Origin: Deltaproteobacteria bacterium
Lineage (GTDB): Bacteria; Myxococcota_A; Bradymonadia; UBA7976; VGTA01
Reading direction: 5' to 3'
DNA length: 7,961 bases
NCBI GenBank assembly: GCA_016874875.1
Contig: VGTA01000124.1
Coordinates: 1 to 7,961, forward strand
Under the pieces are notes generated by a model. It did not search any database. It was not told where the DNA came from and saw only the letters and a list, made by a program, of their open reading frames with translations. Shown here one piece after another: positions 1 through 6,055 of this stretch. Made by a program: the position numbers and the translations under genes. Within the stretch, counting starts at the first letter, position 1, and each line of letters opens with the position of its first letter.

Positions 1-1097
1 GACTCCCCCGCCCCCCCGGGCGCGCCGCCCGCGGGCGCCCCCGACCCCCCGGGCGCGTCGAGCGCCCCGCCCTCACAGTAGCCGTCCTCGCCGCACATCC
101 CCCCCCCCGGGCACCCGTCCGGCGGGCAGGGCAGGAGGCAGCGCCCGTCGCCGCAGGTGGCCCCCGCCGCGCAGGGGTTGAGCTCATCCACCCGCCCGTC
201 GCAGTCATCGTCGACCTGGTTGCAGCGCTCCGCCGACACCGCCGGCGCCGTGCAGACCGAGAGCTCCCCCTCCTGACAGAGCAGCACCCCCTCATGACAC
301 CCCGAGGCGCACACCCCCTCCGTCCCCTCGTCCACGCGCCCATCACAGTCGTTGTCGAACCCGTCGCACACCTCCACGTTCGCCCCGTCGATGATCTCCT
401 CGAGGGTGGCGCGCAGACTCTCCTCGTCGGTGGCGAGGCGCTCGCGCCCCGTCCCCCCCACCTCGGCGACCGCGCGCAGGGTGGCGCGACTCACCAGCGA
501 GCCGAGCCCGATGGCGTACACGTCGATGTCGTCCTCCGCCGCCCCCCGCGCCGCCTCCTGCGGCGCCGTGGAGCCCGGCTGCCCCCCATCGGCGCACGTC
601 TCCACCCCGTCCGTGAGCAACACCAGCACCTTCTTGCGCCCATCGTCGAGCGCCATGAGCTGCGCGCGCCCCTGATCGATGGCGGCGGCCAGCGGCGTCA
701 GCGCCTCGTCCACGGGCAGCGCGTCCGCCCCGAGGGCGACGAGGCGCTCGGGCGTGGCCTCCCCCAGCGGCACGCGCAGCCCCTCCGCGGGCACCCCGCA
801 CGCCTGCTCCTCCCCCCGGCGCCACGGGAACGCCAGCACCCCGAGGCGCACGCGGTCGAGGTTGGGCGCGAACGCCCCGCTCAGCGCCCGCAGCGCCTGC
901 CCCCACTTGTCGCCCTCGAGCATGGAGCCTGAGCGGTCGAGCAGCAGCAGCGTGTTGGGCGGCTCGCAGACCGGCGCCTGCGCGCGCGCCGCCCCTAGCG
1001 GCGCGAGGAGCGGGAGGGGGGCGAGGGCGAGGGCGCGGGCGAGGGCGCGGGCGCGGGCGCGGCGAGGGCGGCGCGCGGGGCGAGACGAGAGGCGCAT
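1..1097 (-). CDS. Secreted von Willebrand A-domain protein with MopE-type acidic motifs (3' end outside window)
   Basis: No stop is reached before base 1, so 365 complete codons are visible and the C-terminus is missing. The ATG at 1097-1095 is preceded by GGAG seven bases upstream. Residues 1-41 form a signal peptide: a long arginine-rich n-region, an Ala/Leu-rich core and a likely cleavage near AQA. The VWA domain follows (about 45-240) with the MIDAS set D54-x-S56-x-S58, T134 in an LTPLAAAI context and D163 in LLTDGVETC. Two acidic Cys-containing motifs follow, CDGFDNDCDGRVDEG (244-258) and CNQVDDDCDGRVDEL (292-306). They resemble the MopE-type putative metal-binding repeats common in myxobacterial surface proteins. 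Cys-rich stretches and a Gly/Ala/Pro linker reach the window edge. I infer an exported metal-dependent adhesion or sensing protein; its partner is unknown. A C-terminal sorting or anchor segment may lie outside the window. Confidence 0.88.
   Translation of the reverse strand, partial: MRLSSRPARRPRRARARALARALALAPLPLLAPLGAARAQAPVCEPPNTLLLLDRSGSMLEGDKWGQALRALSGAFAPNLDRVRLGVLAFPWRRGEEQACGVPAEGLRVPLGEATPERLVALGADALPVDEALTPLAAAIDQGRAQLMALDDGRKKVLVLLTDGVETCADGGQPGSTAPQEAARGAAEDDIDVYAIGLGSLVSRATLRAVAEVGGTGRERLATDEESLRATLEEIIDGANVEVCDGFDNDCDGRVDEGTEGVCASGCHEGVLLCQEGELSVCTAPAVSAERCNQVDDDCDGRVDELNPCAAGATCGDGRCLLPCPPDGCPGGGMCGEDGYCEGGALDAPGGSGAPAGGAPGGAGE
1021..1062. repeat. Hexanucleotide tandem repeat inside the VWA signal peptide
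   Basis: Seven consecutive 6-bp units alternate between GCGAGG and GCGCGG on the plus strand. On the coding (minus) strand they encode alternating Ala with Arg or Leu in the n- and h-region of the signal peptide. The unit is a multiple of three, so slippage would change signal-peptide length by two residues without a frameshift. Confidence 0.85.
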
Positions 1098-1104
1098 AGC
1101 GGAG

Positions 1105-1108
1105 CTCC
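1105..1108 (-). promoter_or_regulatory. Ribosome binding site of the VWA gene
   Basis: The minus strand reads GGAG, then seven bases, then ATG. This decides the start at 1097 over alternative upstream starts in other frames, and the resulting N-terminus is a good signal peptide. Confidence 0.65.
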
Positions 1109-1122
1109 AGAGGGCGGGGCGG

Positions 1123-1167
1123 GGAGGAGGGGCGCGCGGAGGAGGGGCGCGCGGAGGAGGGGCGCGC
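1123..1167. repeat. Perfect 3 x 15 bp tandem repeat in the divergent intergenic region
   Basis: The unit GGAGGAGGGGCGCGC occurs three times without a mismatch (1123-1137, 1138-1152, 1153-1167), with a partial GGAG after the last. It lies between the VWA start and the sucC leader, so it would fall in the 5' leader or promoter zone of the VWA gene. It is outside any gene I accept. The multiple-of-three length is therefore not explained by coding constraint. Confidence 0.9.
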
Positions 1168-1181
1168 GGAGCACACGGGAC

Positions 1182-1210
1182 TTGTCAGCCCCCACGAAAG
1201 GGAGTACCAC
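1182..1210 (+). promoter_or_regulatory. Possible sigma-70-like promoter for sucCD
   Basis: TTGTCA (1182-1187) matches the -35 consensus at five of six positions. It is followed after 17 bases by TACCAC (1205-1210), which matches only three of six -10 positions. Transcription from here would give a leader of roughly 65 bases before sucC. The same stretch contains CGAAAG (1195-1200) and CTTTCG (1219-1224) as a short inverted repeat. Sigma-factor consensus in this lineage is uncertain, so this is a weak call. It is nevertheless the best match in the 183-bp divergent gap. Confidence 0.3.
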
Positions 1211-1264
1211 TACGCGCACTTTCGAGGCTACCCCCTCCCCCACACGAGACCCCCTAAACCACAC

Positions 1265-1269
1265 AAGGA
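1265..1269 (+). promoter_or_regulatory. Ribosome binding site of sucC
   Basis: AAGGA lies 11 bases before the ATG at 1281. The spacing is slightly long, but no better site exists. The start is fixed independently by the family N-terminus MNIHEYQAKE. Confidence 0.55.
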
Positions 1270-1280
1270 CTAGGCGTCGA

Positions 1281-2447
<1,167 letters not shown>

Positions 2448-2450
2448 GGT

Positions 2451-2456
2451 AAGGAG
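2451..2456 (+). promoter_or_regulatory. Ribosome binding site of sucD
   Basis: AAGGAG is spaced six bases from the ATG at 2463, inside the 15-base sucC-sucD gap. It is a strong Shine-Dalgarno match consistent with high, balanced expression of both subunits. Confidence 0.8.
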
Positions 2457-2462
2457 TCAAAA

Positions 2463-3359
2463 ATGGCCATTTGGGTTAACAGCGACACCCGCCTCATCTG
2501 CCAAGGCATCACAGGCGCCGCCGGCAGCTTCCACTGCAAGCAGATGCTCGCCTACGGCACCAACCTCGTGGGCGGCGTGACCCCCGGGAAGGGCGGCACC
2601 CTCTTTGAGGACAAGGTGCCCGTGTTCGACACGGTGGCGGAGGCCGTGAAGGCCACCGGCGCCAACGCCTCCATCATCTACGTGCCGCCCCCCTTCGCCG
2701 CCGACGCGATCCTCGAGGCCATCGGCGCGGGCGTGGAGCTGATCGTGACCATCACCGAGGGCATCCCCGTGATGGACATGGTCCGCGTCAAGGCGGTCCT
2801 CAAGCAGTCCAAGAGCCGCCTCATCGGCCCCAACTGCCCCGGCATCATCACCCCCGGCCAGTGCAAGATCGGCATCATGCCCGGGCACATCCACCTCCCC
2901 GGCAAGGTGGGCGTGGTGAGCAAGTCGGGCACGCTCACCTACGAGGCCGTGGGCCAGCTCACCGCCCTCGGCATCGGGCAGAGCACCTGCGTGGGGATCG
3001 GCGGCGACCCCGTCAACGGCACCAACTTCATCGACGTGCTCAAGGCCTTCAACGACGACCCCGGCACCGCCGCGGTCATCATGATCGGCGAGATCGGCGG
3101 CAACGCCGAGCAGGACGCCGCCGCCTGGATCAAGGAGCACATGACCAAGCCCGTGGCCGGCTTCATCGCCGGCGTGACGGCCCCCCCGGGCCGCCGCATG
3201 GGCCACGCCGGCGCCATCATCTCTGGCGGCAAGGGCACCGCCGCCGAGAAGATGGGCGCCATGCGCGAGGCGGGCATCGAGGTCGCCGCCACCCCCGCCG
3301 ACATGGGCGCCGCCATCGTGCGCGCCGCGGAGCGCAAGGGCGTCGCGCTCAAGGGCTGA
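2463..3359 (+). CDS. sucD: Succinyl-CoA synthetase subunit alpha
   Basis: The alpha subunit, which binds CoA and carries the phosphohistidine intermediate; it pairs with SucC directly upstream. The product has 298 residues, against about 289 in E. coli. The N-terminal Rossmann-like CoA-binding domain shows GITGAAGSFH (15-24), GGVTPGKGG and YVPPPFAADA. The ligase domain has IGPNCPGII with C125, VSKSGTLTYEA, GIGGDPVNGTNF and IGEIGGNAEQDAA. The active-site phosphohistidine is H248 in RRMGHAGAIISGGKGTA. The C-terminus is a normal helical tail ending in ALKG. No residue expected for activity is missing. A 92-bp gap without an obvious U-tract terminator separates it from the transporter gene, so read-through is possible. 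Confidence 0.98.
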   Translation: MAIWVNSDTRLICQGITGAAGSFHCKQMLAYGTNLVGGVTPGKGGTLFEDKVPVFDTVAEAVKATGANASIIYVPPPFAADAILEAIGAGVELIVTITEGIPVMDMVRVKAVLKQSKSRLIGPNCPGIITPGQCKIGIMPGHIHLPGKVGVVSKSGTLTYEAVGQLTALGIGQSTCVGIGGDPVNGTNFIDVLKAFNDDPGTAAVIMIGEIGGNAEQDAAAWIKEHMTKPVAGFIAGVTAPPGRRMGHAGAIISGGKGTAAEKMGAMREAGIEVAATPADMGAAIVRAAERKGVALKG

Positions 3360-3451
3360 GCGAGGGCCGTCCGCTCCGCGCGCGGCGAGGAGCTAGCCAA
3401 GCGCCCCCTGATCGGCTAAGGCTAGAGCGCCTCGTCACCCAAGGAGACCCC
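3360..3451 (+). other. sucD-transporter intergenic gap with ribosome binding site
   Basis: The 92 bases contain a strong AAGGAG (3441-3446) five bases before the transporter ATG. A 6-bp inverted repeat is also present, CTAGCC (3393-3398) and GGCTAG (3420-3425). The stem is short and has no following T-run, so I do not call an intrinsic terminator. No clear promoter was seen. The genes may be one transcription unit, or a weak attenuator may lie here. Confidence 0.5.
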
Positions 3452-5065
3452 ATGAGACACCTCAAGAGGGCGCCCGCGCCGCTCATCGCCGCCCCGCTCG
3501 CCTCCCTGCTGCTCCCCCGCCTCGCGCTCGCCAGCGGCGGCGCGCCCGCCGCGGCGGGCTTTTGGGAGAAGCTCACCCCCATCCTCCTGCTCCTCGCGGC
3601 GGTGGCGGTGATTTTTGCCCGCCTCCCCACGCCCAAGTTCGACGGCGCCGACGTCTCGTGGCGCACGCCCGCCTTCCGCCAGCGCCGCGCCCTCAACTGG
3701 CTCCCGCTCGGGCTCACCTACGCGCTGCTCTACATGGGGCGCTACAACCTCACCGTCAGCAAGCGCACCTTTGAGGCGATGGGCGATGGGGCGGGCGGCG
3801 TGATGATGAACAACCAGGCGTTTGGCGAAATTTTCGCTATCGGGACGGTCATCTACGGCTTCTCCTTCCTGCTCAACGGCCCCCTCACCGACCGCCTCGG
3901 CGGGCGTTTCGCCATCCTCACCGGCGCCCTCGGCGCCGCCGTGGTCAACGGGCTCATGGCGCTCTGCGCCTACACGCTCACCGTCAAGGGTCCCCTGCAC
4001 GCGCTCGTGGCGGAGCGCTTTGTGCTCATCTTCAGCGCCCTCTACGGGCTCAACATGTACTTTCAGAGCTTTGGCGCCGTGGCCATCGTCAAGGTCAACG
4101 CCGCGTGGTTCCACCTGCGCGAGCGCGGGGTCTTTGGGGCTATCTTTGGGATCTTGATCTCGCTGGGCATCTACCTCGCCTTCGACGTGAGCCAGATGGT
4201 GCTCAGCGGCTACGGGCTCACCTGGGTCTTTGGAGTCCCCGCCGCGCTCCTCGCCGCCTTCTGGGTGATCGACGTGCTGTGCGTGCGCGACACCCCGGGG
4301 CAGGCGGGCCTCGTGGACTTTGACGCCGGCGACGCGGGCTCGGGGGACGCCGGGGAGCGCAAGGGGGTGGTAGAGCTCTTCCGCCTCATGCTCACCAACC
4401 CCGTCATCCTCACCATCGCGCTCATCGAGTTCTGCAGCGGCTTTATCCGCCAAGCGCCCATGCAGTGGTACCAGACCTTCGCCAAGCAGACCGACGCGGC
4501 GCTGCACCTCAAGAGCGACTTCATCTACAGCAACTGGGGCATGCTGCTCTGCGTGGCGGGGATTCTGGGCGGCGTCATCGCGGGCGTGATCTCCGACCAC
4601 CTCTTCCAGTCGCGCCGCGGCCCCGTCGCCGCCATCCTCTACGCCAGCATCACCGCCTGCTCCCTCGCCCTCGTCTTCCTCTACGACACCCCCGCGCTGA
4701 CGGTGGGCGGCGTGACGCTGTCGGTGCCGGGGGTCCTCTCCATCCTGACGTCGATGTTCGTGATCGGGGTCCACGGGATGCTCTCGGGCACCGCGAGCAT
4801 GGATTTTGGCGGCAAGCGCAACGTGGGGGTGGTGGTGGGGATCATCGACGGCTTCGTCTACCTCGGCACCGCCACCATGAGCCTCACCTACGCGCTCATC
4901 CTCCCCAAAGAGCAGCTCGACCCCGCCACGGGCGCGCTCACCGGCCCCGCCACCGACCCAGCGATGTGGCGGGCGTGGCCCATCTCGATGGTGGTCATCG
5001 GGGCGCTCGGGACGCTGCTGGCGTCACGGGTGTGGAACGCGCGGGCGCAGCGCGGAGGGAAGTGA
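3452..5065 (+). CDS. MFS transporter of the organophosphate:phosphate antiporter (OPA) family
   Basis: An inner-membrane major-facilitator protein of 537 residues. The family resemblance is to GlpT/UhpT, which exchange phosphorylated sugars or glycerol-3-phosphate for inorganic phosphate. Seen: the first core helix LTYALLYMGRYNLTVSK with R97, then YGFSFLLNGPLTDRLGGR (the MFS loop 2-3 signature), and a second-half helix EFCSGFIRQAPMQWY with R333. By position R97 and R333 correspond to the two substrate-phosphate arginines of GlpT (R45, R269); this is inference from motif context. About a dozen hydrophobic segments are visible, split by an acidic Gly/Asp loop (about 288-305). The N-terminus is unusual: a signal-like hydrophobic stretch (about 8-27) and another hydrophobic helix (about 40-56) precede the core, making it about 80 residues longer than GlpT. 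Substrate unknown. The end overlaps the ribosome binding site of kdsB. Confidence 0.85.
   Translation: MRHLKRAPAPLIAAPLASLLLPRLALASGGAPAAAGFWEKLTPILLLLAAVAVIFARLPTPKFDGADVSWRTPAFRQRRALNWLPLGLTYALLYMGRYNLTVSKRTFEAMGDGAGGVMMNNQAFGEIFAIGTVIYGFSFLLNGPLTDRLGGRFAILTGALGAAVVNGLMALCAYTLTVKGPLHALVAERFVLIFSALYGLNMYFQSFGAVAIVKVNAAWFHLRERGVFGAIFGILISLGIYLAFDVSQMVLSGYGLTWVFGVPAALLAAFWVIDVLCVRDTPGQAGLVDFDAGDAGSGDAGERKGVVELFRLMLTNPVILTIALIEFCSGFIRQAPMQWYQTFAKQTDAALHLKSDFIYSNWGMLLCVAGILGGVIAGVISDHLFQSRRGPVAAILYASITACSLALVFLYDTPALTVGGVTLSVPGVLSILTSMFVIGVHGMLSGTASMDFGGKRNVGVVVGIIDGFVYLGTATMSLTYALILPKEQLDPATGALTGPATDPAMWRAWPISMVVIGALGTLLASRVWNARAQRGGK
5054..5058 (+). promoter_or_regulatory. Ribosome binding site of kdsB within the transporter's last codons
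   Basis: GGAGG lies inside the 3' end of the transporter gene, eight bases before the GTG at 5067. It supports GTG as the start and, with the one-base gap between genes, indicates translational coupling. Confidence 0.7.
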
Positions 5066-5066
5066 G

Positions 5067-5864
5067 GTGAGCGCGGCCGCCTCCCCGACCGCCGGCGGCG
5101 TGAGCGCCGCGCGAGAGCGCCCGCTGGTGGTGATTCCGGCGCGCCTGGCGGCGGCGCGCCTGCCGCGCAAGCCGCTCGCGCTCATCGGGGGCGAGCCGAT
5201 GGTGTGGCGGGTGGTGGAGCGCGCGCGCCTCGCGGGCGACGCCGTGGCGGGCGTGGCGGTGGCGGCGGGGGACGAGGAGATTCGGGCGGCGGTGGCGGCG
5301 CGCGGCGGGGCGGCGTGGCTGGTGGGCGAGGAGTGCGGGTCGGGGACCGAGCGGGTGGCGCGGCTGGTGGCGCGCGAGGGGGCGGCGCTGCGGGCCGCGT
5401 TCCCGGCGTGGGGGGGGCGCTGGGTGCTCAACGCGCAAGGAGACGAGCCGCTGCTCCCCCCGGCGGCGCTCCAGGCGCTGTGCGAGGCGCTCGGGGCCTG
5501 CGAGGAGCGCGGCGAGCGCTTCGCCACCCTCGCCTGCCCGCTCGACGCAGCGCAGCGCGCGTCGCGCGCGCGGGTCAAGGTGTGCGTCAACGCGCGCGGC
5601 GAGGCGCTCTACTTCTCGCGCGAGCCCATCGGCGGCGACCAGGCGCTGCTCCACGTGGGCGTGTACGCCGTGCGCGTGGACGCCCTGCCCCTCGTCTATG
5701 GGCGCAGCCCGCTCGCGCGCGCCGAGGACCTAGAGCAGCTGTCGTGGCTCGAGGCGGGCGAGCGGATTCGGGTGGTCCGCGTCTCAACGCACCCGGCGGC
5801 GGTGGACACGCCGGAGGACCTCGCGCGCGCCCGAGCGACCTGGGCGGCGGGCGTGGCGGGCTGA
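5067..5864 (+). CDS. kdsB: 3-deoxy-manno-octulosonate cytidylyltransferase (CMP-Kdo synthetase), divergent
   Basis: Activates Kdo with CTP to CMP-Kdo for LPS inner-core synthesis in the cytoplasm. 265 residues from a GTG start; E. coli KdsB has 248, and the excess is an 18-residue leader. Seen: the nucleotide-binding VIPARLAAARLPRKPL (22-37), CGSGTERVARL, the metal-binding NAQGDEPLLP (D126) and VDTPEDL (D247), EALYFSREPI, and EDLEQLSWLEAGERI. Deviations from the family as I know it: FNPN before VKVV is replaced by SRAR, about 17 residues after YFSR..IP are deleted, the RH of the RHxGxY motif is LH, and LEQLR is LEQLS. The core chemistry residues remain, so it is probably active; sugar specificity could differ. 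Alanine is mostly GCG, unlike sucCD. One base separates it from the transporter stop. Confidence 0.82.
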   Translation: MSAAASPTAGGVSAARERPLVVIPARLAAARLPRKPLALIGGEPMVWRVVERARLAGDAVAGVAVAAGDEEIRAAVAARGGAAWLVGEECGSGTERVARLVAREGAALRAAFPAWGGRWVLNAQGDEPLLPPAALQALCEALGACEERGERFATLACPLDAAQRASRARVKVCVNARGEALYFSREPIGGDQALLHVGVYAVRVDALPLVYGRSPLARAEDLEQLSWLEAGERIRVVRVSTHPAAVDTPEDLARARATWAAGVAG

Positions 5865-5880
5865 TTTAGCGAGCCCGGGG

Positions 5881-5947
5881 GGCGCGCGGCGCGCGCGGGG
5901 CGCGTGCGGGGCGCGTGCGCCGCGCTCTCGATCAAGCGCCGCGCGCC
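5881..5947. repeat. 12-bp perfect inverted repeat with long loop
   Basis: GGCGCGCGGCGC (5881-5892) is the exact reverse complement of GCGCCGCGCGCC (5936-5947), enclosing 43 bases. The left arm begins 16 bases after the kdsB stop codon. All-GC arms make a stable RNA stem possible on either strand. Without a T-tract it is not a standard intrinsic terminator, and the high local GC raises the chance of coincidental arms. Confidence 0.6.
5897..5918. repeat. 11-bp direct repeat pair inside the inverted-repeat loop
   Basis: GGGGCGCGTGC occurs twice head to tail (5897-5907 and 5908-5918) with no mismatch. It sits within the loop of the 12-bp inverted repeat. Confidence 0.75.
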
Positions 5948-5960
5948 GCGTCGCCCTGCG

Positions 5961-5997
5961 TCCTGTTCTTATTAGCACGAACATACATTATTCGTGA
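5961..5997. promoter_or_regulatory. AT-rich island with 6-bp inverted repeat (operator- or terminator-like)
   Basis: In an otherwise extremely GC-rich window this stretch stands out for its A/T content (TTCTTATTAGCACGAACA...). It contains CACGAA (5976-5981) and TTCGTG (5991-5996) around a 9-base loop, CATACATTA. The symmetry suits a protein-binding site or a short hairpin. Because both flanking genes point toward it, it may be a bidirectional terminator element or a promoter for an unseen small RNA. No function can be assigned from sequence alone. Confidence 0.45.
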
Positions 5998-6055
5998 GGC
6001 GAGTCCCCCCGCGCGAAATCCCCGCCCACGCGAGTCCCCGCCCGCGCGACCGCGC

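Larger units (their letters stand above)
5865..6055. other. Convergent intergenic region between kdsB and the MBL gene
   Basis: This 191-bp stretch has no credible gene. It contains a GC-rich inverted repeat with nested direct repeats (5881-5947) and an AT-rich island with a second inverted repeat (5961-5997), and C-rich spacer on the right. It must terminate transcripts from both sides, but no classical stem plus U-run was found on either strand. Confidence 0.7.

Noticed and set aside
343..1176. 277-codon minus-strand frame overlapping the VWA gene
   Set aside because: It is a different frame with Arg/Gly/Pro-rich nonsense. The VWA frame has a full MIDAS, a signal peptide and MopE-type motifs.
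1182..1280. In-frame TTG extension of sucC by 33 residues
   Set aside because: The family N-terminus MNIHEYQAKE starts exactly at 1281 with a usable ribosome binding site, and the TTG overlaps the best -35 candidate.
3393..3425. Possible intrinsic terminator after sucD (CTAGCC / GGCTAG)
   Set aside because: The stem is only six base pairs, the loop is long and no T-run follows.
2861..3451. N-terminal extension of the transporter frame through sucD
   Set aside because: It is out of frame with sucD and Arg/His-rich; AAGGAG before the ATG at 3452 marks the real start.
3422..4774. 450-codon open frame on the minus strand opposite the transporter
   Set aside because: The translation is Glu/His/Arg-rich low complexity antisense of membrane codons, with no domain motif; the OPA transporter is clear on the plus strand.
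5204..5869. 221-codon plus-strand frame overlapping kdsB
   Set aside because: It is Gly/Ala/Arg low-complexity in a shifted frame; kdsB motifs are in the other frame.
5979..5994. LexA/SOS box candidate CGAACATAC...ATTCG
   Set aside because: Only one half resembles the CGAAC-N4-GTTCG pattern; the other half is displaced, and no gene starts nearby.
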